Below, in pieces: positions 1 through 12,340 of a stretch of 64,000 nt of DNA. Source of the stretch: Ailanthus altissimus (lineage: Eukaryota; Streptophyta; Magnoliopsida; Sapindales; Simaroubaceae); NCBI GenBank assembly GCA_946807835.1, contig OX327684.1, positions 34,346,501 to 34,410,500 of the forward strand, given 5' to 3'. The notes under the pieces were generated by a model. It saw only the letters and a list, made by a program, of their open reading frames with translations, ran no database searches and was not told the DNA's origin. Position 1 is the stretch's first letter, and each line of letters opens with the position of its first letter. The translations under genes were made by a program, and so were the position numbers.

Positions 1-1876
1 CTTTCCCTCTCTCTCTTACCAATTTTTATTTTTATTTTTTTTAGGGGGTTCTCTCAGTCTTCAATGCCTGCCTCGTATGAGAATTGCGCCTAAAAAATAA
101 TGGGTCGGTGCTAGATAAGAATTTGGGGCCTCTTTTTGGTTGTCAAAAGATACCCACTTAGAAAAAGTCTTTGTTTTTGCTTTGATATTTCTTCGGTTTT
201 AGAATTTGTATCAAATTTCATCTGGGTTCTTTTTTTTTACTAGCTTCATTATTTTTCTTTAGTAGTGAGCTGGAGCTTTGACATTGGAGAAAAAATTTCA
301 GGAAATTAATTTGTTTGTTTAGCGTTTATTGTGAATTGGAGAGGATTGGAATTCTGTTGTGATATGACACTGAAGGAGAGTTTCTCAATTAGTTCTATCA
401 AAGTGAAAAATATTCCAATATTTCGGAATTTTCAATATGGTTATATCGTAGGACTTTTGCAAAGTTAGTTCATATGTGAAGACAAAATGGAAAAGCTTTG
501 AAGGGTATGATCAACATCCTCACCAAGTGTGATAGGTGATCACTGCCTAGTTTTGTTGATTACAGTCGTGAAGGTGAATTCTTCAGCTATGAATTAGTTG
601 TGATCATGAAATATAATTGGTAACTCTTTTCGTTGAAGGGAGGATCAAATTATCAAAAAGCTTTTGACTGGTGAGGCATTTGAGGCGCCTCTCAAGGCTT
701 GAAGAGGCAAAAAAAAGGTTTTGATACCTTGCCATCCAAAGAAAGATTAACAAGCTTTAACTTTACTCTGCTAGGAAGCTTCTGTATTTGAAATTGGAAT
801 TATCATATAACTCCTGGGAGATTTTTCTTATCTTCTCGGCCATATTGAAAAATTAAGGTATGCATTTTATTTTTTTAATCATCAAGCTCTATACTTTTTC
901 TTTTTCAACTACTTTTCATTTTGTAAGCCAAATTTTTTGTGCTTTCAACATGCCGATGATGGACTTTGCACAGCAGCCTGTGTACTTGAATTACGAAAGA
1001 CTTACAACTTCCTTTCTGACTGGAATGCAGCTTGAATATGATTCTGAGCCTGATCATGAGGAAGAAAAAAAAACATGTTTCTTTAAAAGATCAACTGATG
1101 GATTTTGAAATTGCAATAATATTGCTAGGGCTGAGTGAATTTGGAAATAGATCCTTTCTTTTAAGGCAATGCAAATTTGTGTAAAATTGTCATCACCGAG
1201 TCTCCATAAAGTCTCATGAGCATTATTAGTTTTGATCTACTCAGTGTATGCTTCTGATTCTATTCCGTTGATTATTTTATGTTTGCTTGTCTTTTTCTTC
1301 TCTTTTTTTCCTCCTTAAGGTACTGAAATGTCTCTTGTTGGTCTTCTGCTTAAATGAGAACTCCTTGTGGACTTGAATTCTCTCAGCTAGAAAACTATAC
1401 TTGTAACCACAACAAAATTTACATCTTCTGTGTTTCTTTGCATGTGTTTCATTTTTGTCTTATCTTTATGATCTGGTTCTGTCATTTCTGAAACCTCAAA
1501 TGTCTTTTAGTAGGCTCTGAAAATTTTGTTAATGAACTTCAACGATTCTGTGTTTTTCTACATCTGTGTGCTTCTCTGAAAGACAGAAATAGAGAAGGGC
1601 GGAGGGACATCATCAGAGATTACTGTATCATTAGAGATCCAATGTCTTATTAAACTGCATCCTTTCATCATTTTGAGCCATTTGCAGTCACATGTGAATT
1701 TATTTTGTTCTTCTTTACTTTAAATATGTGGTGGTTGACGAGGAGGAAGCCTTTTGATCTATTGGGAAATTTATAGGAGCTGCATTTCTGTACGACATTA
1801 GTTAATTATTCTTTTTTAATCTAGGGTAAAAGTGTGGATGAACAAAGCATAATTACTTCAAAGGATCTTAGTGATA
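1..1876 (+). other. 5' leader region of the TRM-like gene, with a leader intron
   Basis: This is the upstream part of the gene whose start codon is at 1877. A splice donor (AATTAAG|GTATGC) lies at 857/858 and a good acceptor (AATCTAG|GGTAAA) ends at 1824. A leader intron of about 1 kb is therefore likely, leaving a short second leader exon of 1825-1876 before the ATG. A frame at 951-1108 can be read inside this intron but has no family resemblance. The transcription start may lie before the window. This is inferred from splice consensus only. Confidence 0.5.
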
Positions 1877-4800
1877 ATGGCAAAAAGATCACAAAGGCGC
1901 ACCGTGCGATATGAGAAAGATCAGTTGGGCTGTATGGGGGGTTTGATAAGTATCTTTAACTTCCGTCATCGTCGATTTACGCAGAAATTGCTTTCAGAAA
2001 GGAGGCGTGCTGGAAGATATGCAGCTGGTAAGGGCTCTGTCTTTTAAAATCTCTTTAAGGTGGAGATAGTACCAATAACACGGAGGGATTTTTCCTGCTA
2101 CTTGTTGACTTAAACTCCTTGGGTTGAAGTCAATTCTAGAAGCAACTATCCATACATATGGATGTGTATGTTTCCTCATTAATGAGAGACAATTGGTTCG
2201 AGTGAAACATGCCAATGTTATTTATATTCATCACTCTTCTTGTTAAATTTTCTCTCTCCTTTGTAGGTGCTGGAAATCCGATCAATAAGCTGGGCATGTT
2301 GACTTGGACTGATAATAATGAAGGAACCTTTGTAAGTATTATTGGTTCATAAAAATGTGACTTTTTCTTTTGCTCCTATTATTTTCTGAACTTTTAGGCA
2401 TTACTACTGGATAAACTATTGCATGTTAACTGATGACATTACATGTGTTTCAGGATGGTGAAGAAAACAGAATTGTGGCTGCTGATGCTGGCAAGCCAAG
2501 TGTGAAGAAACTCATAGAAGAAGAGATGATCAATGAACAAGACACCATGAAGGAGATAAACAATGCTGAAGTGCGACCAAAACCTCCTGATGCAGAACAA
2601 GGAAGCCATAAAAAATGGACTCGCAAAAGAATGAAGAAAACTCGGAGCAAAAGCTGTGATAGCACCAATGATTTGGATGCCCCTGAAAATTTAAAAGCTG
2701 GACAACCCCCTTATCAGATTTCAAAGCATCAATCTACAAGTAGTCTTGATATAGACACAGTAATGGATGAGTTCTGTCACCAGATTCATCAGAAATGTGT
2801 AAGTTATATGAAGGATGAGCAGCTGGATGAACTTCACGTGCAACTAAACAAGAATAATCCTGATTTTGAAGAAAATTTGAGGGAAGCAATCAAGTTGTTA
2901 ATAAGTCAAAAGCTTATGAAAGATAAACATCTTTCAGAAGGTGGGGAAATCCACCCCTCCAAAGAAGTTATGGATGCACTTGAGATTTTGGGTTCAGAAG
3001 GTGACATGATTGTGAAACATCTACAAGATCCAAATTCGTTGTTGGTGAAGTGCATTCAAAACTTTCCAGATGCTCAATTAGAAAAAGATGAAGACTCCGT
3101 GTCACTTGCAGGATCCACTATGTCAGAGCAGGATCTAGGTAATCTTAGGTACTCCAATGAGCTTGTCAATCATAAACAGAGAAAATTTTTCAGGAGAAAG
3201 GTCAAGTCGCAGGAAAGAAGCCCGTCAAATGGAGAAAAGACTTCTCAAGCTTCAAATAGGATTGTCATTTTGAAGCCTGGGTCGACAGGCTCACAAAATC
3301 CTGAAACTGAGAGCACTATTGGCTCATCACCAGAATCTCATAATGTCATCAGAAACAAGGGGCCAAGTGAGAGAATTGGTTCCCACTTTTCTCTCACAGA
3401 AATTAAAAGAAAGTTGAGATATGCTATGGGAAAAGAGCACCTGAGAATCTCTACTAATGGTATTCGAAAGGGGGTTTCTTATGAGGGTCAATTTTTGGGG
3501 GACAGAGACCGCGGGATTAAGGAGAATGTTGGGATAAACTCTCCAACTAAAGACCATTTCTTTATTGAAAAAATTGCTAGACCTGGTGGTGTTAAAAAAT
3601 TAGACAAGAATGGCAAGCTCAAGGACTCTGAATTAGTTAAAGAACAGAAAAGTGCAGATTTACCTAAGCAAAGGGTATCTAATATCTATATTGAGGCCAA
3701 GAAACATCTCTCTGAGATGCTGAGCACTGGGGATGAAGATATCAATTCTTCAAGTGGACGAGCTACTAAAACTCTAGGGAGGATTCTCTCTCTTCCGGAG
3801 TATAACTTCTCTCCTGTTAGTAGCCCTGGGAGAAACTGGTTCTCCCCTGTTAGTAGCCCTAGGAGGAACTCGGAGGACGGCTTTATAACTGCACAGATGA
3901 GATATTCTGACTCAGACAAATTTCAGAAGGTGGATGAGAACACTTCATCTCTCAAACAGGACAGCCATTTCAGCCATCTAGGTCAATTAATAAAAAATTT
4001 GGAGACTCAGCCATGTATTTCTAATGACAGCTCCGACAGTCGAGTACAATCCTCTACCATCAATCCATCTATCGTGGTTGAGAAGATTCATGATAATGAA
4101 GTGAAAGAAACCTATTCTTCTGTCAGAGACGAGATGAGCTCTACAGGTATTACTTTGTCAACTGTAAAATTTATGGTAATGGATATGTTGATATATCCTT
4201 TTTCCCATATCCAAATTATTTTACTACTTCGCCTTCCTCAAAATTTCTGCAGGTGATATGAAGATTGTAATAACGAATGAATTTGAAATCCAGGAGGAGA
4301 ACAATGCCTTGGATATTCCCTGTCAACCAAGTAGTTCTTCCAGTATTAAAGATGATGTCCAGAATGGTGACGAGTCTGAAATCTGTAATGAAGATATACA
4401 TTCGAAACACATGAAACAGGTAACATCACGTATGGGTATCTGTATTGTGTTTATGATCATCCCTTCCTGTTTTCCTTCTAAGTAACATCATCTGTTAAAT
4501 GCTAAGATTGACGTGAATCAAAATCTGATTTGTTTTGGAATAGTATTCCCTTCAAAGCTTGCTGCTGATTCACTTCTCTTCGTTTTCATTTCCATTTCCA
4601 TTTTATTTTATTTTCTACCAAGAAGCAAAAAGTGGTACAATTTATAAAAACCATTTTTTTACGAACGTATTGCAAGCAGCATTGAGAGGCCACTTTAAGA
4701 TATATTAGTGCCTTTTGGTTCTCATCTGTGTATCTGTTATTGGTGGTTCTGCTCCATTTATTTATCTCTTTCTCCTATTGATCCTTTTGTTCTATTTCCA

Positions 4801-5803
4801 GGACTTAGACTCATCTGCAGATAATCAACTACCTTCTTCTCCATTAGCATCTCCGTCAAACTCTTCAATAACCAAGAAGGTTGAAGATCGAGAAACAGAT
4901 GTTGATATAGTAGAGCGTCCAAGTCCTGTGTCTGTTCTTGAGCCTCTATTTGCAGAGGATGACATCAGCCCTGCAAGCATCAGATCTCATTCTGGTACAA
5001 TTTATCTCAAGTGTCTAATCTAATTTATCTAATATTTATCACTGAATTTGTTTTTCACATCACTTTGGACCTGATGTTGATTTAATCACAAATCTTCAGT
5101 TGATATACCAGTGCAACCACATCGAATTCAATTTGAAGAACATGCCTCTTCGGCTGCAGTTCAAAGCATCCAAATGAAAAGTTCTATGGATGAAAAAGAA
5201 TCAATGTTTGAGTATGTACAAGCAGTGCTACCAGCCTCTGGCTTAAACTGGGATGAGCTTTGTACGAAATCGCTTACTACCGACCAGCTTCTAGACCCAT
5301 CATTGTGTGATGCAGCAGAGTTCTCACCCAACCAGCTTTGTTGTGAACAGAAACTCATCTTCGATCTTATTAACGAAGTTCTCTTAGAAATTTGTGGGCA
5401 CTACTTTGGTTGCTCTTGGGTATCATTTGTTAAACCTTACATCCGACCTGTCCCAAACAAGAAAGATGCTATTCGTGAGGTTTGGGAAGGAGTTCTGCGG
5501 TATCTCATCCCACTGCCATTGCCTCATACACTTGAGCAGACTGTCAGAAAAGACATGACTAAGTCTGGATCATGGATGGACCTTCGATTTGATACTGATA
5601 GTATTGGTATTGAGATGGGTGATGCCATTCTTGAAGAATTGATGGAAGACACCATATTAAGCTGTGTAAATGAACATGCTGAAAGTGGAAGTCCAGTGCT
5701 TCAGGCTGAGTTGAAGGAAAGCGAAAGCAGAACCAACTCAGAAACTGGATATTCTGTACCTCCAGCTGAGTCAAAAGCAAATGAGAGCAGCATTTTATCA
5801 TAG
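1877..5803 (+). CDS. TRM-family (TON1-recruiting motif) DUF4378 protein
   Basis: Six coding exons join in frame to 990 residues: 1877-2027, 2267-2331, 2454-4146, 4253-4419, 4802-4994 and 5100-5803. All introns are GT-AG. The N-terminus is short and basic with a CMGGL-like motif (residues 19-23) typical of this plant family. The middle is long, charged and probably disordered, with a region (about 110-210) resembling the DUF3741-associated segment. The C-terminal DUF4378 domain spans about 793-945. TRM proteins bind TON1, PP2A and microtubules and organise cortical arrays and cell shape, so a cytoskeletal scaffold role is inferred by family. A direct repeat of about ten residues, FSPVSSPxRN, occurs twice near residues 524-545. 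The start at 1877 was chosen because the MAKRSQRR N-terminus matches the family. The exact TRM subgroup is not resolved. Confidence 0.88.
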
Positions 5804-6689
5804 ATCGGGATGCTTTTTTTTTTTTCTTCATAGCAATAAATTAAACCCGACCTTGTGCTAGGGTCGGAGGAAAGTAAGCTAATCCTTTCTCAAGCATCAG
5901 GTGGAAGAGCAGTGACCTCCATCAGGTAGGAGGTGGCTCATTTATCTCTCTCATAGAGCGCAGGGAACAATTTGATCCCTTGTTCTAACCTTTCCACTGA
6001 AATCGTGTAGATATACAGAATCGTCCGTGTTGTTCAACCATACTTGGGAGCCTTTTTCACAAGTCATTAGATAAATGATCCTTCATGCAAAGATCAGAAT
6101 AACTCGGTTGCAATCACTACGTGTACAAAAGTGCTTGATTTCCACTGCTGACATTTCTGGTGATGACAAACAGCTAAGAATCAGCCCATTTCACCAAGTG
6201 ACAAATAAGTCTTATTATATGACTTGCACAGTTTGGTGTGTTGATTGAGTTCAGGGTAGAGTTTGGTGCGTTGAGGGTTTGACTTGCACAGTTTAGATGA
6301 GGGTTTGATTTCATTTTGTTTGATCCCATTAATTTGTTAATTTTTTTGTGTCCTTTTGGTTCTTGTGTTTCTGTTTTGCTAATGTATTAACAAAGTTGGG
6401 AGTGTTGCGAGTTGTGACATTTTTTTTTTTTGGTGTATTATAAGAGGAAAATGACTTTCACATACTTTGTATACGCCATGCAAAACTGAGACCGTTGTAC
6501 TTCAAATAATCGAGAAATAACGAAGAGGAAAAATGATTTACTTTGAAGCTACTGATTTTCGTTTGCCATGATGTTCCCTCAATTCTCAAGCTGCTAAGAA
6601 GCTCGCCCATAAGAAGTCTATTCGCTTGGATGGAAACAACTTTAGAGCTACTATTCTATTCTCATCTAATTAGTATCCATATCACCCAA
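5804..6689 (+). other. 3' UTR of the TRM-like gene, then intergenic DNA
   Basis: The 3' UTR follows the stop codon at 5801-5803. It contains T-rich stretches and a short internal duplication near 6225-6310, where GACTTGCACAGTTT and GTTTGGTG-GTTGA words recur. The transcript probably ends near 6400-6450, before a poly-T run. No further gene is seen up to 6690. Confidence 0.4.
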
Positions 6690-7535
6690 ATTTTTGGTGA
6701 TGTAAAATTATATTTAAGCATAATTTTAAGTTAAAAATTAATGAAAAGTTAAGATAAAGTTAATGACGTGTTGGATAGACGAATAAGGTCAGAAACGAAA
6801 GTCAAAAGTAAAGAAGGGAGCGAACACATAAGGAGACGGTTTTCAGGTGTAAATATCGTGGCACCAAAGTCAGAAGCCCTAATGTTATGACACTGACCTG
6901 AGCACGCCCCGACGTTAAGTTGAAGCTGTATCCGCATTGCGGCACTCAATTTCAAAAAAAATTATTTTTAACTCGGATTGACTTTTTTAAGTTGGATTGA
7001 GACTCTTCTTACACACATGGAGTTTTATTCTAATTAAATTTAGAGTTTTTAAGGATGTTACACTATATAAACTCTTGTAAATTCTTAAAATTCATTACAT
7101 TAAGAGAGACTTTAAGAGAGAAAATAGAAAACTAAAGAGTTTTAATACTGAGTGTGCAAGAAAGAGTTATAAATAATATTTGAGTTCTAAGTGAACGAAA
7201 AAAATATTAATAATTTTTTTAAAAACTCTTTATTGTTGTATTTTTTATAATCTCTTAAGAGATATTTGTGTAATTTATTATTTTTTGTGAATATAATAAA
7301 AGAGATTAAAATTTTAAAATTTATCGTGAATGTAAATATTTATTATTAAATCACATAAATTAATTTTATAATTATTTTTTTATAATTATATTTTTATATA
7401 TATTTATATTTATAATTATAATTGAAACTTTCGTTTAAAATTTATTAGAGTACATGTTAAAAAATCTCATCAAATTAATATTAGTGTAAAAATTAATTTC
7501 AAAAATAAATTAGTGTTGAAATTAATATCCCGAGG
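6690..7535 (+). repeat. Diverged LTR-like repeat, family copy A
   Basis: This stretch aligns by eye with 53690-54540 (same strand) and with the reverse complement of 58795-59695. Shared landmarks are, in order, an AATGAAAAGTT word, a GCGGCACTCA(C)TTTC block, a block with TATAAACTCTT, and a block around TGTAAATATTTATTATTAAATCACATA. The order of promoter-like TATAAA and terminal blocks suggests an old retrotransposon LTR with no internal region left. Copies are strongly diverged and the boundaries are approximate. Confidence 0.5.
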
Positions 7536-8710
7536 CTTACTTGGAAGTTCGACACTTGAAGTCAACCAGTTAACCTTGTCGTAATATATTAATTATATTC
7601 CCTTCACGCCACACCTCCATTGTTGCGTATCCGCTGGAGAAGATTATGATCAGACTCTCAGTTTTTTAAGAAAAAAAAGTGCACCACCACACATCTATCG
7701 ACAATTACCCCGACACTATCACGAACTAAAATAAATTCTTCCCAATTGAATCTTTTGGGAATAAAATAGGAAAATAATTAGCTATGCAAATTACACTTTC
7801 TTTTGCAGGATGTAAAATCAAATATCTGCTACATAAAACGAGGATTAAGTCCATCACCCATCCATTGCATATACATCAGGTCACCATAATGTATAGCTTC
7901 CATACTGCTTAATAAAATATTATGCCGTTGTATAATGGGCAACTTTGGGGCACACTTCAAGTTAAGGTCGGATACGATTCGATTTAATTTTTTAAAGAAT
8001 TAAAATTGAAACTAATTTTTTTAAGGATAAAAAATAAACCGTATTAAACCGGTTTTTTTGTTTAACTTTTTTTTTTGTCGTCTAATATACTGAAATTTTG
8101 AATAAATCAAACCTTCCACTTAATGGAAAAAAAACTGGTACCACTGGACCAATTAAGCTAATAATATTCGTTAGTATAAAATGTATTATATTTTATTTTG
8201 TTATACTAATTTTAATATATTAACTAATAAAAATTAGATATCAAAATTTTTATTGAAGTTAAAAATAGAACCTAAAACTTTAAAGAAGATGAAGACCACT
8301 ATGCCAATTGGACTAAAGCAAGTCTCTTTTTGTTTATAAAAACACATTTATTTTTTGTTATATTATAGTTTAAATATTAATAATTAAAAAAATTATCAAC
8401 AGAGTGTTAAATTTAAAACCTTAATAAACTATAGAAATTTTTTTGAGTTGATTATTATTTTAATATTAATTTTTATTTTAACTGAAGTTAAATATTTTAA
8501 ATTATATTAACTAAATATACGTTATGTTTACTATTTTATCTTTATTACAATTATAATAATTTTTATTGTTATTCAATTTTTTATTTTATATAAATTATTG
8601 AAGAATATAAATTTTTAAATAATTAAAATTTAAATTAATTATAAAAAGATTGTCAATTTATAATAATAATAATTAAAAATAATAACAATAAAAATTATAA
8701 AAATACAAAA
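7536..8710. other. AT-rich intergenic DNA, possible outer left arm of the MULE
   Basis: No coding frame is supported. From about 7970 the sequence has GATTCGATTTAATTTTT and AACCGGTTT words. These faintly mirror, in inverted orientation, AACCG/CGATTCGATTT words at 26955-27095. This could mark the outer ends of the transposon complex, but the similarity is weak and no target duplication was found. Confidence 0.3.
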
Positions 8711-8780
8711 TGGTCGCTGGGCGCACGCCCAGGCGTGAAATGCTCTCTAGGCAGGCGCTCGGGCGTGCCCCCAGCGACTA
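8711..8780. repeat. GC-rich inverted repeat (left hairpin)
   Basis: The 20-bp arms 8711-8730 and 8761-8780 are reverse complements at 18 of 20 positions, around a 30-bp loop. The pairing continues roughly outward into an AAAAATACAAAA / TTTTGTATTTTT flank. The block is strikingly GC-rich within DNA of very low GC content. It lies upstream of the presumed leader of the MULE transposase. Confidence 0.75.
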
Positions 8781-8789
8781 TTTTTTTGT

Positions 8790-9325
8790 ATTTTTAATAA
8801 ATAAATTTAAAAATAAAATAAATAATTATATATTAAATATTCCTTATATTTTTTTATTTTATTTAAATATATAAACCATCCTAATTTTATATTTTTTTCT
8901 TTTATTACCCCCTCACAATATCATCTCTCGTTTTATTCTATACGTTGCGTTTTATTTTCAAAACTCAAATCTTAGATCTGGTGTGTTTTATTCTGAGTTT
9001 TATTCTCAAAACTCATAGATCTGCTCTTAAAACTCATATCATCTCTTGTTTCATCTTTACGCGAAGATCAAAGACTTAGAGTGAAGAAAAATATCTGAAG
9101 TTTAAAAAAAATAAGTAAGATTTTGTTTATTTTAATTTAATTAATAGTATTATTTATTTTTATTGAAATAAATGATTAAAATGTTTGGATATATATCTGT
9201 TATGGTTGAGTTGTGGTTGCGCGTGTTGCATATATAATTATTGCTGGTGGTCGATTGGTATGCGTTTATGCGTGACTGCATATATAGTTGTTGTTGGCCG
9301 CCGTCGTGCGCGCACCAGTAACAAC
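8790..9325 (+). other. Presumed promoter/leader of the MULE transposase
   Basis: Between the left hairpin and the retrotransposon is a pyrimidine-rich leader-like stretch (8900-9100). It ends in a donor-like AATAA|GTAAGATTT at 9115. A matching acceptor (TTTTTTTTCAG|GT) lies at 19877, just before the transposase frame, so the Gypsy element appears to sit inside a leader intron. Two imperfect copies of a CATATATA(A/G)TT(A/G)TTG unit occur at about 9225 and 9278. This is inferred from splice consensus and gene order. Confidence 0.4.
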
Positions 9326-9330
9326 AAGGT
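9326..9330. repeat. Left target-site duplication of the Gypsy element
   Basis: AAGGT immediately precedes the TG of the 5' LTR and recurs immediately after the CA of the 3' LTR at 19636-19640. Five bases is the standard duplication length for Ty3/Gypsy integration. Confidence 0.95.
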
Positions 9331-12181
9331 TGTAGTAACCAGTATCCACGACTGGTAAGAATAAGTATTTATATATGTATAAATATACGTATTTTATTTG
9401 TATGTTGGTGATACTTGAATTATATATTGTTATTAGTAATATTTTTATAGGTTAAGGATATACGATTAGTATTGGGTTTATTTGTATGACTTTAGATTTA
9501 TTTTAGGGACCAAATTGTTATATTTTGAAAGTTTTGGGGGCAAATTCGTAAATACCAAAAATTAGCCTTTTAGTATAAAAATACACTTTTAAACCCTAAT
9601 TTACCATTTTTAGGTCGAGCTACCCATTTTAAGAGAGAGAAGAGAGAAATAGAGGAGAGAGAAAGAGGAGAAGAAGAAGAAAAAGAAAAAGAAATTGGAA
9701 ATTTGAATTTCAAGAGGTATATTATACGTATTTCTCAATTTATTGGTATTAATTAAGTTAATTTCTTTAAGTTTTGATTTCTGAAAATATGTATAATTAA
9801 GGATTTGATGTGTATTTTGTTTGATGTTGTGAGAATTGATGATGATCTATAAGATAGTTTGATAAATCATGATGAATTATGGAATTTCTGCTGGATAACC
9901 TCTTGATCTAGGAATTTTATAAATTGTTGTGATTCGATTCTGGTTTTGAATTTTGAGTATATGAAATTAGACATGTTTAGGATCATCTGAGACTTTGAAT
10001 CGACTGAAAATCTCGGAAATTGAATTTGTAGTGAATTTACCAAAATGACCCTGGAATTCTGGAAATTTCCTGTGTAAACAGTATGATACAGTGGAAAATA
10101 ATTTTTGACCTGCTGAATGATCTTTAAAAATTATGAATTTATGGAATATGATAATTTTATATGTCTAATATGATATACTCAGAATTGAGAATTTGGATCA
10201 ATGTGGTTGAAGTGTTATGAATTTCTAAAGTGTATCAGCTCATTGTAGTATTTGATTAACAGATTTTTAAAGTTATGAAATAAAATAGTTTTAAAATACT
10301 TTTTGCAGTTATTTGGAAGCAAAATATTTATCATGGACTGATATATGTGTCAAGAGTAATTATGTGGTAGTTTTATAATTTTTGAGTTAGTATATGATTT
10401 TATAAAATTGGGAGATTTAATACTGTTCAGTAAGTATCTTGATCCTGTCAGGTTTGTAGTTTGGATTCGATGGTGTGTATGGAATGGATTGTGTAGGAAT
10501 TTTGATATAATATTCATATATAAGAAGTATATATGAGTCAAGAATGATATATTCTGATTTCGGAGTAATTGGACATCATTTGATGTATTAGAAATTTTTG
10601 TTAAGTGTAAGTGGTCAGAATGACAGGTTTTGAGAAACCAAATATTTAGACCAATTTGATGTGATAAATGCATTGTGTATAATTTTGTAAGCTATTTAAA
10701 GTATTTTGTGTGAATTGTGAGGCTTATGAAAGGATTAATCTCCATTGATAGGTTAAGGAGATTTAAGCCTTGTAGCTGAAAGTGTTAAGAGGTAAGTATA
10801 CTAGACTTTTTACTGAAATCACAATAAACATAGTAATTGTTTTGTATGATTTTGCAAATGGGGTTAAGAATATGTTTATGTTATGTCAAAGTATATTTTG
10901 ATATGAAATGTGAATATATGTTTCTGAATGTGAGCATTGACATTGAGCATGGACATACATGTATTTTTGTAAGTGAGCTTTCAAAATAAGATGTGTTTAA
11001 TAAAGAAAGCTTTTGAAGTGTAATATGTCCATGAGAAATATTTTGTATTTTGAGGGTACTTGAACTCACTGTTAACTTAGTAGGCATTTTATGTGATTTG
11101 TGGAGCCTTTATGTGTGGCCTTTCCTTTGGGATTGGTATATGTTATGTGTTCCGTATGTAGGGAGGATCCTATTGGTACCTAAAGGAAGAGTGAGTCATC
11201 ACATTCGTGTGGTGGCGTATTGGTGCATGTGAGAGGACTCACCGATGATCAGGGTGAGGGTTTGGCTTTTACCTTCGGGCATAAGCGTTATATATGTGTG
11301 ATTTAAGGACCTCACTTGTACTATTCCTCTCATACGGTATGTCACCTACGAGTGACATTTGGCTCATTATGTGATATGTGATATGTAAGTCCTACTAAGT
11401 AGTAGTCGAGTAATGGTATTCCTATTATGTGATTTGAAAGAATGTGTAAGCGCTTACATGATATGTGATTTGATAAGATTATGATTTTGATTGATCACAG
11501 CATATCATACATATGCATTGTGTACATATATGTATTTGTATTTGATATATGAAAAATTAGTATGCTTACTGAGTTTTATACTCATTATAGTTTATGGTGA
11601 TTTCAGGTAAATAAAGTGCATGTGGGCTTAGCGGATTTGGCAAGGCTTCTGCTGTTCCTTGGGTTCCCTAAGTTGCTAGGTTGTTGTGTGTTTCATTTGG
11701 GGACACGTGGGATAGGATATTTGGTTTGTCCCTATTGAATAAATACTTATGTATTATTTCATTGTGTGTGGATTGGATTTGGTTTAAGTTTTATAAAGTG
11801 TGATTATTGGATGATTTTAAGTAAGAATTTGCAATGGATATATTCTGGGCTCCCGGTAACAAAGTTGCTACTGGTGACGTAGTAGAGTGTTAATCTCTGA
11901 GAAAACTCTGCGTATCTCCGGTTTAATAATTGTCCCAGTCATAATTCAATTGCTATAATTCTGAAAGAAATTGAAATGAATGTTTAAATATTGTCAAGAG
12001 AAGTTTATATTTATATGTTAAGTTATGGTTGATTTTAGTGTTGAACTTACTAGCAACTTGCTAAGAATTTCTGTGTTGAATGAAAGTTGAAAATTTTGTG
12101 TAATATTATTTATGAGTGCACATGCAGTGAATGAATATAAGTGATGTCGTGTGTCGGATCTTTTGGGTCTGGGGCGTGACA
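9331..12181 (+). repeat. 5' LTR of the chromovirus
   Basis: It is bounded by TG...CA and repeated at 16785-19635 with the same length. Differences seen are at 9569 (T vs C), 9791 (G vs T), 9818 (T vs C) and 12066 (A vs G). It carries a purine tract of AG/GAA repeats at about 9632-9692. Frames of 60 to 107 codons inside it occur identically in both LTRs and are not considered genes. Confidence 0.97.
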
Positions 12182-12189
12182 GCTATTAG

Positions 12190-12201
12190 TGGTATCAGAG
12201 C
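12190..12201 (+). other. Primer binding site (initiator tRNA-Met)
   Basis: TGGTATCAGAGC starts eight bases after the 5' LTR end. It is the standard plant retrotransposon complement to the 3' end of initiator methionine tRNA, used to prime minus-strand DNA synthesis. Confidence 0.95.
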
Positions 12202-12340
12202 TAAGATATGATTCTGTAGACTTTATGTGTCTAGTGAAGGGAACCCAGCCGATGCCAAATCCTTAAGATTGTATGTGTGCTTATTTATGTATATTGATTT
12301 ATTTGATATCTTACTTACTTATCTTTGTGATTTTGAAAAG

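Noticed and set aside
951..1108. Acidic plus-strand frame upstream of the TRM-like gene
   Set aside because: It lies within the predicted leader intron, has no family resemblance, and the TRM N-terminus clearly starts at 1877.
10350..11232. Frames of 60-107 codons on both strands inside the LTR
   Set aside because: They recur identically at 17804-18686 because the two LTRs are copies. They show no domain and lie in untranslated LTR sequence.
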